NCBI RefSeq assembly: GCF_004323185.1
Contig: NZ_NAPS01000001.1
Coordinates: 3,327,684 to 3,360,335, forward strand
From: Westiellopsis prolifica IICB1
Lineage (GTDB): Bacteria > Cyanobacteriota > Cyanobacteriia > Cyanobacteriales > Nostocaceae
Direction of reading: 5' to 3'
Length of the DNA: 32,652 nucleotides
The notes beneath the pieces were generated by a model. The model was not told where the DNA came from. It was given only the letters and a program-made list of their open reading frames with translations, and did no database searches. Made by a program: the position numbers and the translations under genes. Shown here piece after piece: positions 12,807-21,969 of the stretch. The first letter of the stretch is position 1, and every line of letters begins with the position of its first letter.

Positions 12807-14987
12807 ATGGCTAAACGCCTTCTTGTTGTTGAATCTCCTGGAAAAGTTAAAAAACTCAGTCAAATTCTTGGGTCTGAGTGGATTGTACGTGCTAGTTGTG
12901 GTCATATCCGGGAACTGAGCAATGAAGGTGAAGATTCTCTGGGCTTTATTATGGATGGTGAGCGGGTGGAGTGTCGCTATATACCCCGCAATCAGCAAGC
13001 AAAGGAAACGATTCAACAACTGAAGACTGCTGTTAAACAAGTTCAAGAGGTGATTTTGGCTACAGACCCAGACCGAGAAGGGGAAACTATTGCTTGGCAC
13101 CTCAAAGAAGCTTTAGGATTAAAAGAACCAAAACGAGTTGTTTATACAGAGATTACGGAGTCTGCGGTCAGAAGTGCGATCGCCAATCCCAGAAAACTTG
13201 ATTCTAATTTAATTGGAGCCGGATTGTGTCGAGATTGCTTGGATAAGTTGGTTGGTTATAAAGGTAGTCCCTTAGTTTGGGCGTTAAATAATGGCGCCAA
13301 GAGTGTTGGACGAGTCCAGAGTGCTACTTTACACTTAATTTGCCAACGCGAAAGGGAAATCGTCTCTTTTGTTCCCCAAGATTATTGGAGTGTTTGGGTA
13401 GACTACGCTGAAGGGTTCCGCGCTTTTTATAAAGGAACAGTCAATGCTCCTAAACAAGAACCGAAACAGGAAACTGAAGTTCATGATGATACGGCGGTAA
13501 ATGCAACAGAAATTACCGAGTCTACCCGTGTTCTTTCGGAAGCCGAAGCCACGCGCTTAGTTGAAGAAGCGAAACGTCATCCCCATCAAGTTGTGCAATA
13601 TGAAGGAAAAACCGTTAATCGCCAACCACCTCCACCCTTCATTACTTCGACACTTCAGCAAGCTGCTGGTTCCAGGTTGCGGTTTGCACCTGAAAAGACA
13701 ATGCTTGTCGCGCAAAAGTTGTATGAAGCAGGTTTAATTACTTACATGCGAACAGACTCAGTGATGTTGAGTCCAGAGTTCTGCGCCAGTGCGCGCCAAT
13801 GGTTAGAGCAAAATGACCCAGAAAATGTCCCACCGCAAACAGCCAGACATCGCAGTAGTAAAACAGCACAGGAAGCACACGAAGCGATTCGTCCCACAGA
13901 TGTGTTTCGTCCTTCCGTTCAATTGCGAGTCGAACTGACTGCTGACGAGTTTAACTTATATGTGCTGATTTGGAAACGAGCGATCGCATCCCAATGTCGT
14001 CCCGCAATTCTGCGGAAAACTCTTGTCGTCACCCAATCTGGCGATTTACTCTGGCAAGCTAGAGGACAAATAGTCGAGTTTCTCGGTTATACTCGCTACT
14101 GGTCAAACCTTAGCAAAGATACAATTCTGCCTAACTTGCAAAAAGGACAGATGTTAACTTTGGAGAATGCAGCTCACGAGAAAAAACAAACTCAACCACC
14201 ACCACGTTACAGCGAACCAAAATTAGTCCAACTCATGGAGCGTAAAGGCATTGGTCGCCCAAGTACCTATTCTCCCACAATCGCAACTTTAAAAAAACGA
14301 GATTACGTCCAGCTGACGAAAGAGAACCTCCAACCAACAAGTTTGGGTTTAGAAGTCGATGATTTTTTGCAGAAAGCCTTACCAGATTTATTAGAAACAG
14401 AATTTACTGCCAAAATGGAAGATGCTCTTGATGCGATCGCTTCTGGAAAACAACCTTGGCAACATTATCTGACAAATTGGCATCAGAATTATTTTGCACC
14501 AGCATTAATCAAAGCTAAAACAGTACCTGTGAGTTCATCGAGTTCCGCAAATAGCAACAAAACTGCTGCTGTCACGGAACGTAAATTTGAGACTTCCAGA
14601 ACTCGCTGTCCTGAGTGCAAAAATCATTTAGCCAAAATTCCGAGTAATAAAGTCAAAAAGAAATACTTTCTCAAATGTGTGAGTGGGTGTGAAAACGTCG
14701 TTTTGTTTTGGAGTGAATACACCAAAACTTGGGAAGCACCCCGTTCTCAAACAACTAAAGATAAAGATATAAATCCACAAAAACCTCCAGCTAATATCAC
14801 CACCTATCCTTGTCCCGTGTGCAAAAAACCTTTGGAGGAGTACAGCTATATCAAAGATGGACAGAATAAAACCATGCTGCGGTGTTCTAATCCCAAGTCC
14901 CGCAGTGACCAGAAACATAAGGATGTAGCTTATTTCAAGACGCAGAAAGGGTGGTGGAGTCCCAAGTTTGGAGAGTTGAAGGGATGA
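12807..14987 (+). CDS. topA: Type IA DNA topoisomerase
   Basis: A 726-residue topoisomerase I-like enzyme that relaxes negative supercoils through a 5'-phosphotyrosine intermediate. The Toprim domain opens with KRLLVVESPGKVKKL, and the acidic TDPDREGE is at 86-93. The catalytic tyrosine is Y313 in LITYMRTDS. GAKSVGRVQSATL and the KGIGRPSTYSPTI helix of the DNA-binding cavity are present. The C-terminus has a four-Cys zinc-ribbon-like module (CPEC at 601-604 with a later CVSGC) and a partial second one (CPVC at 669-672 and C693, no clear fourth Cys). Before GRVQSA it reads GLCRDCLDKLVGYKGSPLVW, where canonical enzymes have an AQQARRxLDRLVGY-like helix. It may therefore be a secondary cyanobacterial type IA enzyme rather than the main TopA. 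The palindrome array lies just upstream. Confidence 0.88.
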   Translation: MAKRLLVVESPGKVKKLSQILGSEWIVRASCGHIRELSNEGEDSLGFIMDGERVECRYIPRNQQAKETIQQLKTAVKQVQEVILATDPDREGETIAWHLKEALGLKEPKRVVYTEITESAVRSAIANPRKLDSNLIGAGLCRDCLDKLVGYKGSPLVWALNNGAKSVGRVQSATLHLICQREREIVSFVPQDYWSVWVDYAEGFRAFYKGTVNAPKQEPKQETEVHDDTAVNATEITESTRVLSEAEATRLVEEAKRHPHQVVQYEGKTVNRQPPPPFITSTLQQAAGSRLRFAPEKTMLVAQKLYEAGLITYMRTDSVMLSPEFCASARQWLEQNDPENVPPQTARHRSSKTAQEAHEAIRPTDVFRPSVQLRVELTADEFNLYVLIWKRAIASQCRPAILRKTLVVTQSGDLLWQARGQIVEFLGYTRYWSNLSKDTILPNLQKGQMLTLENAAHEKKQTQPPPRYSEPKLVQLMERKGIGRPSTYSPTIATLKKRDYVQLTKENLQPTSLGLEVDDFLQKALPDLLETEFTAKMEDALDAIASGKQPWQHYLTNWHQNYFAPALIKAKTVPVSSSSSANSNKTAAVTERKFETSRTRCPECKNHLAKIPSNKVKKKYFLKCVSGCENVVLFWSEYTKTWEAPRSQTTKDKDINPQKPPANITTYPCPVCKKPLEEYSYIKDGQNKTMLRCSNPKSRSDQKHKDVAYFKTQKGWWSPKFGELKG

Positions 14988-15055
14988 AGAGGATTGGGGA
15001 TTGAAGTTTATTGTTTGAAACCTGAATATTCTTGTTGTGTTTGCGACTGTAGTAT

Positions 15056-15088
15056 AGATCCCCGACTTTTTTAAAAAGTCGGGGATCT
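15056..15088. terminator. Dispersed GATCCCCGACTT hairpin, copy 2, between convergent genes
   Basis: AGATCCCCGACTTTTT pairs with AAAAAGTCGGGGATCT. It lies between the 3' ends of topA (+) and the response regulator (-), where it could terminate both. It belongs to the same dispersed family as the copies at 9394, 17067, 23152 and 27043. Confidence 0.75.
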
Positions 15089-15104
15089 GAACACCCGCGA
15101 CTGA

Positions 15105-15770
15105 TCATTTAATCAATCCGGTTTGCATCGCCACAATAACCGCTTGAGTGCGATCGCGTACCTCTAATTTATGTAAAATTGCATGAACGTGAACTCTAAC
15201 TGTACCTGTTGTAATGTATAGAGCTTCCGCTATTTCTTGATTTGTTTTTCCTTGGGCGATCAGTGAGAGAATTTCCTGTTCTCGTTGTGTGAGTGTATTT
15301 ATAGTGACGGGTAAATTTTCGATATTTTTTTCCGTAGGAATTGACTCAAACTTGGAACGAATTTCTTGAGTTGCTGTTTCATCCCACCAAGATGCACCCG
15401 CAGCTACAGAACGTAACGCTAACACTAATTTTTCCGCAGCAATTCCTTTCAAACAATAGCCTTGTGCGCCGGCTGCAATTAACCGTGAAATCAAGGGTTT
15501 TTGGAAATGGGAAGTCAAAACTAATACTGGAAGTTGGGGATGTAGCTGTTTAATTTGGCGACATGCTTCAATACCTCCAATACCCGGCAATCCCACATCC
15601 AAAAGTACAATATCAAGAGCATGTTCTTTGGTTAACTCAACTGCTGTTTCACCGTCTTCTGTCTCAGCAATAATTTCTAACCCTGGTTCTTGTTGCAATC
15701 TGACACGCAATCCCAGGCGAAAAAGTTCATCATCTTCAACTAGAAGAATTTTGAGTGTGGTAGAAGCCAT
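15105..15770 (-). CDS. NarL/LuxR-type response regulator
   Basis: A 221-residue transcription factor. The receiver domain (about 6-122) has the acidic pocket VEDD (11-14), phospho-acceptor D58 in VLLDVGLPG, the conserved Thr in LVLTS (about 82-86) and Lys in YCLKG. The C-terminal LuxR helix-turn-helix (about 155-218) reads LTQREQEILSLIAQGKTNQE followed by IAEALYITTGTVRVHVHAIL. It lies 32 bp downstream of a histidine kinase on the same strand and is the likely partner. It is not an OmpR-type KdpE, although the pair is divergent from the kdp operon. Targets are unknown. STRR3-like CAGTTATCAG units separate the two genes. Confidence 0.92.
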   Translation of the reverse strand: MASTTLKILLVEDDELFRLGLRVRLQQEPGLEIIAETEDGETAVELTKEHALDIVLLDVGLPGIGGIEACRQIKQLHPQLPVLVLTSHFQKPLISRLIAAGAQGYCLKGIAAEKLVLALRSVAAGASWWDETATQEIRSKFESIPTEKNIENLPVTINTLTQREQEILSLIAQGKTNQEIAEALYITTGTVRVHVHAILHKLEVRDRTQAVIVAMQTGLIK

Positions 15771-15775
15771 TAGGG

Positions 15776-15800
15776 AACAGTTATCAGTTATCAGTTTTAT
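15776..15800. repeat. STRR3-like units
   Basis: Short CAGTTATCAGTTATCAGTT repeats fill the gap between the response regulator start and the histidine kinase stop. This is consistent with repeat invasion of the intercistronic spacer. Confidence 0.75.
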
Positions 15801-15802
15801 AG

Positions 15803-16906
15803 TTATTGGCTATTTATTGAGTGAGGATAAACTGGGAGTTTAAAACCAAAGATTGCTCCAGTTGAGTGTACTCGGTTCTCTGCCCAAATTGTACCACCGT
15901 GGGCTTCGATAATTTGGCGAGATAGATAAAGCCCTAATCCAGAACCTTTAGCTTGGCGATCGCTATGTCCTTGGTAAAATCTTTCAAATAAATGGGAAAA
16001 TTCATTAGCTAGGATACCTGCGCCGGTATCTACTATTTTGACGATTTGGTAAGATGCTTGGGATTCTAACACTACTTCCACATGACCCCCGCGTCGAGAA
16101 TGGTTAATCCCATTTACCAAAAGGTTAGTAAAAACTCGTTCTAATTGTAGAGTATCACCAAACACCCACAAAGATTGCCGGAAATCGGAGTCCCCATAGC
16201 TAAAAGTGATGTAAACACGACGATTAGCAGCTAAAGTAGCTAATTTACCAGCAACATCCTCTGCGATCGCTACTAAATCAACAGGGTTTAAATTTAATTT
16301 CAAACCTTCAGTATCGTTACGATACACATCCAGCAAAGTTTCAACGAATTGTAGAGAAGTTTCGTGACTGCGTTCCATTGTGGCGAGAACTTTCTGTTGT
16401 ACTGGTGAAACAGTACCAAATTTTTCTTCCTGAAATGCTTTGATTGTTTCAATTGCTCCCAACAACGGTGTTTTAAGATCGTGAGTGAGAGTAGAAGCAA
16501 AATCTTCTCGCAGTCTGACTAATTGTTCTTGTGATTCTAACTTCGCTTGAGTCAAAGCAATAGCTTGTTGGGAACGTCGCAAACGTTGACTTAAAAATCC
16601 TGTCAGCATTAAGGCCATTGAAGCAATCACTCGACTTGCAACTGTCGAAATTCTAATAGCTTCTCTTCCTGGTATGCACACATTTAACATCGTTAAGCAA
16701 ACAGCAACAAACGTCGCTTGTACAGTTGCTTTTTCACCAAACCAAGAATTTACTAATAAAATTGCCCCACTATAAAGATATCCAAATACATAATCAGTTG
16801 GAGTGGAATATTCTAGAGTTCCGAGAAAAACAAACACTCCCAATATCAGAAAAGTTTTACTCAAGCGCCAGTTATGAGACTGCAATTTGGCTTTTAAAAG
16901 TGTCAT
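15803..16906 (-). CDS. Membrane sensor histidine kinase
   Basis: A 367-residue kinase. The N-terminal about 105 residues form about four hydrophobic segments (FLILGVFVFLGTL, VFGYLYSGAILLV, TFVAVCLTMLNVC, RVIASMALMLTGFL) with very short loops, so any stimulus is sensed within or through the membrane. The dimerisation box STLTHDLKTPL carries H142. The ATPase domain has an N-box (NLLVNGINHS, 261-270), a G1 box DTGAG (293-297), and a G2 box GSGLGLYL (321-328). Asp/His placement and all ATP-binding boxes appear intact. The adjacent NarL-type regulator is the probable substrate. It lacks the KdpD N-terminal domain. A perfect 10-bp dyad lies about 83 bp upstream. Confidence 0.9.
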   Translation of the reverse strand: MTLLKAKLQSHNWRLSKTFLILGVFVFLGTLEYSTPTDYVFGYLYSGAILLVNSWFGEKATVQATFVAVCLTMLNVCIPGREAIRISTVASRVIASMALMLTGFLSQRLRRSQQAIALTQAKLESQEQLVRLREDFASTLTHDLKTPLLGAIETIKAFQEEKFGTVSPVQQKVLATMERSHETSLQFVETLLDVYRNDTEGLKLNLNPVDLVAIAEDVAGKLATLAANRRVYITFSYGDSDFRQSLWVFGDTLQLERVFTNLLVNGINHSRRGGHVEVVLESQASYQIVKIVDTGAGILANEFSHLFERFYQGHSDRQAKGSGLGLYLSRQIIEAHGGTIWAENRVHSTGAIFGFKLPVYPHSINSQ

Positions 16907-16988
16907 TCACAAACCAACCCCGTAAAAAAAATTTGGATTTTGGATTTTGGATTTTGGATTGCTCCCATAGATAAATCTGCTTGCTCTG

Positions 16989-17021
16989 TACAATCAAGGA
17001 ATGATTGGTCACTTGATTGTA
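16989..17021. promoter_or_regulatory. Perfect 10-bp inverted repeat, candidate operator
   Basis: TACAATCAAG (16989-16998) and CTTGATTGTA (17012-17021) form a perfect dyad with a 13-bp spacer, giving 23 bp between arm centres, about two helical turns. It lies in the divergent promoter region of the kinase/regulator pair and kdp. It suits a dimeric NarL-type regulator, but the binding protein is unknown. Confidence 0.45.
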
Positions 17022-17066
17022 TTAACAATATAACAGTTATAAATGAGTTGTGAAAATTTAGATTTC

Positions 17067-17097
17067 AGATCCCCGACTTCTTTAAGAAGTCGGGGAT
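17067..17097. repeat. Dispersed GATCCCCGACTT hairpin, copy 3
   Basis: AGATCCCCGACTTCTT pairs with AAGAAGTCGGGGAT, in a divergent intergenic region. No gene ends here, so terminator function is not expected. Confidence 0.88.
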
Positions 17098-17349
17098 ATT
17101 TAATATATATCTAGCGTTTAGCAAATATCTAAACATGTTTAGATTTACTCTATATCCTGTGATAAATATTAAACAGAAAAAAATAAACTCATTTTTATTC
17201 CTTCTACTTATTGTTTTATCGTTCAAAAAAAATGATGATGTAATTGTTAGCACTGCTCAAGCATTCAATGTTTGTTGAAATTAGACTGACAAAAAGCCTT
17301 TTTAAGCTCTAACAAATGACCAATGACAAAAATGGAGTTTAACTAATTA

Positions 17350-19089
17350 ATGCTAGAAGGATGGATTCAAATAGCCCTAACGCTACTAATCGTAGTAATA
17401 ATTACGCCCTTTTTTGGGCGATATATAGCGCGTATATTTCAAGAGAAACGGACTTTTCTCGATCCAATTTTGAACCCAGTTGAGCGAGTACTTTACTCTT
17501 TAGTTGGTGTGCAAACTAAAGAAAATATGACGGGGTGGCAGTATGCACGAGCTATTATATATAGCAACATTGTGATGGGGTTGCTGATCTTTTTGATTAT
17601 CACAAATCAGGGATGGCTACCCCTCAACCCAACACAAGTTGGTGCGCCAACTTGGGACACAGCACTACATACCACAATTTCCTTTATTACTAATACTAAC
17701 CAGCAGCATTACTCTGGTGAAACTTATATGAGTTACGCCAGTCAAATGTTGGGATTGGGATATCACATGTTTACCTCCGCAGCAACAGGAATAGCAGTTG
17801 CGATCGCTTTTATTCGCGGATTAACAGGTAAACCCCTGGGTAACTTTTATGTAGATTTAATTCGCTCAATAACACGGATTTTATTACCAATTAGTATTGT
17901 AGGTGCGATCGCTCTCATGGCTGCTGGTGTCCCGGAAACATTAGCAGGGCCAGTTATAGTTCCAACTTTAGAAGATCCGAATATAAGTCAGGCGATCGCT
18001 CGTGGGCCTGTGGCTCATTTTGAAATTATCAAAGAATTAGGGGAAAACGGCGGCGGATTTTTTGCGATTAACTCAGCTCATCCCTTTGAAAACCCCAACG
18101 GTTTTACCAATCTGGTTCAGCTGGTAGCTATGCTCTCAATCCCCAGCTCCCTAATTTACACCTACGGTATCTTTGCCAACAACATTAAACAAGCTTGGTT
18201 AGTATATAGTATCCCGTTTGCCATTCTTGTAGGTTTTGTAATTATTACAGCCATTGGTGAATACAACGGAAATCCAGCTGTGAATGCTTTGTTGGGTAGT
18301 CAACAACCAAATTTAGAAGGTAAAGAAATCCGCTTTGGCTGGGCGCAATCTGCTTTATATGCAGCTGTTACCACAGCAACCATGTGTGGGGCTGTGAACA
18401 GTTTACATGATTCGTTTATGCCTAGTGGTGGTTTCGTCACCCTTGCCAACATGTTTTTGCAAATTGTCTTTGGTGGACAGGGTACAGGAACAGCTTATTT
18501 ATTTGCTTATTTAATCTTGGCTGTATTTGCTACAGGGTTGATGGTGGGACGCACACCAGAGTTTCTCGGACGCAAAATAGAAAAACGGGAAGTAGTGCTA
18601 GCAAGTTTTCTCATGTTGCTGGTTCACCCCATCGCCATCATGATTCCAGCCGCTATTACTTTAGCATTTCCCGATCAACTAGCAGGAATCAGTAATCCTG
18701 GTTTTCACGGTTTTGCTCAAGTCATTTACGAATACGCTTCTGCTGCTGCTAACAACGGTTCCGGGTTTGAAGGTTTAGGTGATTCTCAACCCTCACCCTT
18801 AGCGATCGCCACAGGTACAGCTCCAACTACAACTGCTTTGTGGTGGAACCTCAGTACTTGCTTCAGTCTCCTAGCAGGACGTTATATCCCAATCGTCGGT
18901 TTGCTCCTACTCGCCGACAGTATTTCCCGCAAACAACCAGTACCTTTAACAACAGGCACATTGCGAACCGACACCGGATTATTTACAAGCGTCACCGCAG
19001 GCGTAATTTTAATCTTAGGCGCACTCACCTTCTTTCCCGTACTAGCATTTGGTCCAATTGGTGAGTTTTTTCAAATTGCAAATGGGTGA
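17350..19089 (+). CDS. kdpA: Potassium-transporting ATPase subunit A (KdpA)
   Basis: A 579-residue integral membrane protein, the K+-selective channel-like subunit of the KdpFABC pump. All four selectivity-filter regions of the SKT-type fold are recognisable: [12 protein letters not shown] (about 115), [20 protein letters not shown] (about 230-249), [17 protein letters not shown] (about 345-361) and [12 protein letters not shown] (about 467-477). Conserved [12 protein letters not shown] lies in the cytoplasmic loop near 400. Length is normal for the family. The TGA stop is followed within one base by STRR1 heptamers, and kdpB does not start for another 389 bp, unlike the tight spacing usual in kdp operons. 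Confidence 0.97.
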   Translation: MLEGWIQIALTLLIVVIITPFFGRYIARIFQEKRTFLDPILNPVERVLYSLVGVQTKENMTGWQYARAIIYSNIVMGLLIFLIITNQGWLPLNPTQVGAPTWDTALHTTISFITNTNQQHYSGETYMSYASQMLGLGYHMFTSAATGIAVAIAFIRGLTGKPLGNFYVDLIRSITRILLPISIVGAIALMAAGVPETLAGPVIVPTLEDPNISQAIARGPVAHFEIIKELGENGGGFFAINSAHPFENPNGFTNLVQLVAMLSIPSSLIYTYGIFANNIKQAWLVYSIPFAILVGFVIITAIGEYNGNPAVNALLGSQQPNLEGKEIRFGWAQSALYAAVTTATMCGAVNSLHDSFMPSGGFVTLANMFLQIVFGGQGTGTAYLFAYLILAVFATGLMVGRTPEFLGRKIEKREVVLASFLMLLVHPIAIMIPAAITLAFPDQLAGISNPGFHGFAQVIYEYASAAANNGSGFEGLGDSQPSPLAIATGTAPTTTALWWNLSTCFSLLAGRYIPIVGLLLLADSISRKQPVPLTTGTLRTDTGLFTSVTAGVILILGALTFFPVLAFGPIGEFFQIANG

Positions 19090-19478
19090 TCGGGGATCGG
19101 GGATTGGGGATTGGGGATTGGGGATCGCAAGGGGGACACGGGGGACGAGTATTTTACTCTCCCCTGTCAGCGAGTATCAAACACTCGTCGTCGAGTATCA
19201 AACACTCGTCGTTGAGTATAAAAGACTCGTCGTTGAGTATCAAAGACTCGTCGTCGAGTATCAAACACTCGTCGTCGAGTATCAAAGACTCGTCGTCGAG
19301 TATCAAAGACCCGTCGTCGAGTATCAAAGACCCGTCAGCGAAATACAAATACTTGTTTACAGATTTACAGAAAGACGACTCTTAAAACCCAATGACCAAT
19401 GACTATTGTACAGACGCGATTCATCGCGTCTCTAATAACCAAAATTGCGATTCATCGCGTCTCTAATAACCAAAATCT
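19088..19478. repeat. Repeat block splitting kdpA and kdpB
   Basis: In order: STRR1-like GGGATCG/GGGATTG heptamers (19088-19128), GGGGGACACGGGGGACGAG (19132-19150), a 21-bp tandem array (19172-19339), an STRR2 fragment (19391-19401), one palindrome repeat (core 19412-19431), and a partial tandem duplication of it (19446-19476). No SD-like sequence is obvious before the kdpB ATG, which directly follows the duplicated CTCTAATAACCAAAAT. Confidence 0.9.
19172..19339. repeat. 8-unit, 21-bp tandem array of dyads
   Basis: Eight 21-bp units begin at 19172, 19193, 19214, 19235, 19256, 19277, 19298 and 19319. Degenerate copies lie before (about 19146) and after (about 19340). Across each junction CGACGAGT and ACTCGTCG form an inverted repeat with a 7-bp centre (ATCAAAC or similar). 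Three frames stay open (EYQTLVV, SIKHSSS and, on the minus strand, LILDDES heptapeptides), a by-product of the period. The period equals that of the unrelated array before topA. Confidence 0.93.
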
Positions 19479-21611
19479 ATGATAAATACTCGACCACCAC
19501 ATGTGCCGCAGGGAACACGGGACTCACGTAAGCATACTCCGAAAGCAGATATGCGGGGATTGTATCAAAGGGCGATTAAAGAGTCTTTTGTGAAACTCAA
19601 CCCGCGAATTGCTGTGAAAAACCCAGTAATGTTTATTGTCTGGGTGGGAACAATTGTGACTTTTATTGTCACCCTTAATCCGAATTTATTCGGAACTATA
19701 CAACTTCCAGTCAATCAGCAGCGTTTGTTAAATGGGTTAATTTGTCTAATTCTATTTTCCACAGTTTTGTTTGCTAACTTTGCTGAAGCTGTAGCTGAAG
19801 GGCGAGGAAAAGCCCAAGCAGAAAGTTTGAAAGCGACGCGATCGCATACCATTGCTCGTAAAATTCTCCCAGATGGTTCTATTCAAGAAGTTAATTCTAC
19901 AGAACTACGTCGGGGTGATTTGGTCAAAGTCGTTGCTAATGACATGATACCCGCCGATGGGGAAGTGATTGAGGGTATTGGCTCGGTGGACGAGTCTGCT
20001 ATTACTGGGGAATCTGCGCCTGTACTGAAGCAACCAGGTACAGATATTGCTAGTTCTGTTACAGGTGGTACACGGTTATTGTCTGATGAATTAAAGATTC
20101 GCATCACAGCCGACCCCGGTCAAGGTTTTATTGACCGCATGATTTCTTTAGTTGAAGGTGCAGAACGTAGCAAAACCCCAAACGAAATCGCCTTGACAGT
20201 ACTTTTAGCAGTCCTGACCCAGGTATTTCTAATTGTCGTAGCGACGATTCCTCCCTTTGCGGGTTATGTTGCTAACTTTGTCAGTACTATCTACGGAGCA
20301 GAAGCAGGAAACAGTTTACGCGCTGGTGCGAGCATTGCCATTTTAATTTCACTCTTGGTAGCATTAATTCCCACTACAATTGGTGGTTTACTGAGTGCGA
20401 TCGGTATTGCTGGGATGGATAGAGTCGCCCAATTCAACGTTATCGCTACCTCTGGTCGAGCCGTCGAAGCCTGTGGTGATATCAACAGTTTGGTATTAGA
20501 TAAAACAGGTACAATCACCTTTGGCAATCGCATGGCTGATGAATTTATCCCCGTCAACGGTCACTCTGTCGAAGACATCGCCCAAGTATCCTTAGCTGCT
20601 AGCGTCTTTGACGATACACCAGAAGGTAGATCAATTGTGAAACTGGCTCAAAACTTTGGTGCCAAAGTTGATTTTGACACAACCACAGCCGAAGGTATGG
20701 AATTTTCTGCCAAAACCCGGATGAGTGGCACTAACTTACCTGATGGTAAACAAATCCGTAAAGGTGCAGTGGATGCAATCAAAGGATTTGTGCGTTCTCG
20801 TGGCGGAAATAACACTTCCGAATTAGATACAGCCTTTGAGCGAGTTTCTCGTTTGGGTGGTACTCCCCTAGCTGTCTGCAAAAACGATGAGATTTACGGC
20901 GTAATTTACCTCAAAGATATCGTCAAACCTGGTATTAAAGAACGATTTGATCAACTCCGGCGCATGGGTGTACGTACCATCATGCTTACAGGTGACAACC
21001 GAATCACAGCTTCCGTAATTGCTGAAGAAGCGGGAGTTGATGACTTTATTGCCGAGGCGACTCCAGAAGATAAAATCGAGGTAATTCGCTCCGAACAGTC
21101 TCAAGGTAAATTAGTAGCCATGACCGGGGATGGTACCAACGACGCACCAGCACTAGCTCAAGCAAACGTAGGTTTAGCCATGAACTCCGGAACCCAAGCC
21201 GCCAAAGAAGCTGCTAACATGGTGGACTTAGACTCTGACCCCACAAAACTAATTGACTTAGTAACTATCGGTAAACAATTATTAATTACCCGTGGAGCAT
21301 TGACGACATTTTCTATAGCTAATGATATCGCTAAGTATTTCGCAATCATTCCCACAATCTTTGCAGCTGCTGGTATTGGCGCACTAAATATCATGGGATT
21401 AAAAAGCGCTCAATCTGCAATTATCTCAGCCCTAATTTACAACGCTTTAATTATCCCAGTTCTAATTCCCCTAGCACTTAAAGGAGTAAAATTCCGCCCC
21501 CTGACAGCAGACCAACTACTACGGCGCAACATCTTTATATATGGTGTTGGCGGTATCATCGCTCCTTTTATTGCTATCAAATTAATAGATATTATTTTGC
21601 CGTTGTCTTGA
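19479..21611 (+). CDS. kdpB: Potassium-transporting ATPase subunit B (KdpB)
   Basis: A 710-residue P-type ATPase, the catalytic subunit that couples ATP hydrolysis to K+ uptake. The actuator loop TGES is at 176-179, the phosphorylation motif DKTGT begins at D341, and the hinge motif GDGTNDAPA is at 550-558. The N-terminal RHTPKAD-like stretch, here [20 protein letters not shown], is typical of cyanobacterial KdpB. The membrane helices include [18 protein letters not shown], the family's M4 region with IPTT. All catalytic residues look intact. It is separated from kdpA by a repeat block, so translation is not coupled to KdpA as in enterobacteria. Confidence 0.98.
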   Translation: MINTRPPHVPQGTRDSRKHTPKADMRGLYQRAIKESFVKLNPRIAVKNPVMFIVWVGTIVTFIVTLNPNLFGTIQLPVNQQRLLNGLICLILFSTVLFANFAEAVAEGRGKAQAESLKATRSHTIARKILPDGSIQEVNSTELRRGDLVKVVANDMIPADGEVIEGIGSVDESAITGESAPVLKQPGTDIASSVTGGTRLLSDELKIRITADPGQGFIDRMISLVEGAERSKTPNEIALTVLLAVLTQVFLIVVATIPPFAGYVANFVSTIYGAEAGNSLRAGASIAILISLLVALIPTTIGGLLSAIGIAGMDRVAQFNVIATSGRAVEACGDINSLVLDKTGTITFGNRMADEFIPVNGHSVEDIAQVSLAASVFDDTPEGRSIVKLAQNFGAKVDFDTTTAEGMEFSAKTRMSGTNLPDGKQIRKGAVDAIKGFVRSRGGNNTSELDTAFERVSRLGGTPLAVCKNDEIYGVIYLKDIVKPGIKERFDQLRRMGVRTIMLTGDNRITASVIAEEAGVDDFIAEATPEDKIEVIRSEQSQGKLVAMTGDGTNDAPALAQANVGLAMNSGTQAAKEAANMVDLDSDPTKLIDLVTIGKQLLITRGALTTFSIANDIAKYFAIIPTIFAAAGIGALNIMGLKSAQSAIISALIYNALIIPVLIPLALKGVKFRPLTADQLLRRNIFIYGVGGIIAPFIAIKLIDIILPLS

Positions 21612-21616
21612 AAATG

Positions 21617-21654
21617 GGCTAACGCACCAAAAATCACTCCATGATGCGTTAGCC
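21617..21654 (+). promoter_or_regulatory. Hairpin between kdpB and kdpF/G
   Basis: GGCTAACGCA (21617-21626) pairs perfectly with TGCGTTAGCC (21645-21654), with an 18-nt loop, 5 bp after the kdpB stop. No T-run follows. It could stabilise or cleave the operon mRNA, or be a small dispersed palindrome. Confidence 0.5.
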
Positions 21655-21702
21655 TACGGCATAACACATCCTACAAAACAACAAAACTGATGTGAGTTAA
21701 AT

Positions 21703-21966
21703 ATGAAACCTATTCAACATCATCCAATTTTATCTAACCAACTATTAGAGACACTGACTGAAATCTGGTCTACCAGCAAAAAACAAAAGCTACCACTGTA
21801 TTTGTTCATCGCCATGTGCTTGAACTTGGTAGTTGCACCTTTAGTCTTAGCTGCTGATCAACAATTCTCGCGCACTCAAGCTTGGGCGTTGGGATTATTA
21901 GGAATAGTCACAGTAGCTCTTTGTATATATCTATTTTTTGTAATGTTTGTACCGGAGAAATTTTAA
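21703..21966 (+). CDS. kdpF: KdpF-like small subunit (cyanobacterial KdpG position)
   Basis: An 87-residue protein with two hydrophobic segments: LYLFIAMCLNLVVAPLVLAA (about 29-48) and ALGLLGIVTVALCIYLFFVMFVP (about 62-84). The second segment and its end (YLFFVMFVPEKF) match the KdpF pattern (Y-L-hydrophobic-x-x-P-E-x-F), which stabilises the KdpFABC complex. It is much longer than the roughly 30-residue enterobacterial KdpF. It occupies the kdpB-kdpC gap where the gene called kdpG has been described in Anabaena. It ends 3 bp before kdpC, so the two are translationally close. Confidence 0.85.
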   Translation: MKPIQHHPILSNQLLETLTEIWSTSKKQKLPLYLFIAMCLNLVVAPLVLAADQQFSRTQAWALGLLGIVTVALCIYLFFVMFVPEKF

Positions 21967-21969
21967 ATC

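Larger units (their letters stand above)
16907..17349. other. Divergent region between the histidine kinase and kdpA
   Basis: It contains ATTTTGG repeats (16931-16959), a perfect dyad (16989-17021), a GATCCCCGACTT hairpin (17067-17097), an AT-rich stretch and a short STRR2-like motif (17314-17328). Regulatory sites for both operons must be here. CTGACA (17286-17291) with CTAACA 17 bp later is a weak promoter candidate for kdp. No gene is seen. Confidence 0.55.

Noticed and set aside
15105-16906. Considered KdpD/KdpE for the two-component pair beside kdp
   Set aside because: The kinase has no KdpD N-terminal domain and the regulator has a LuxR rather than an OmpR output domain. Proximity alone is not enough.
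19049-19402. Open frames across the 21-bp array between kdpA and kdpB
   Set aside because: The same artefact of a stop-free 21-bp period. The frames start inside kdpA or STRR DNA and have no ribosome-binding site or known homologue.
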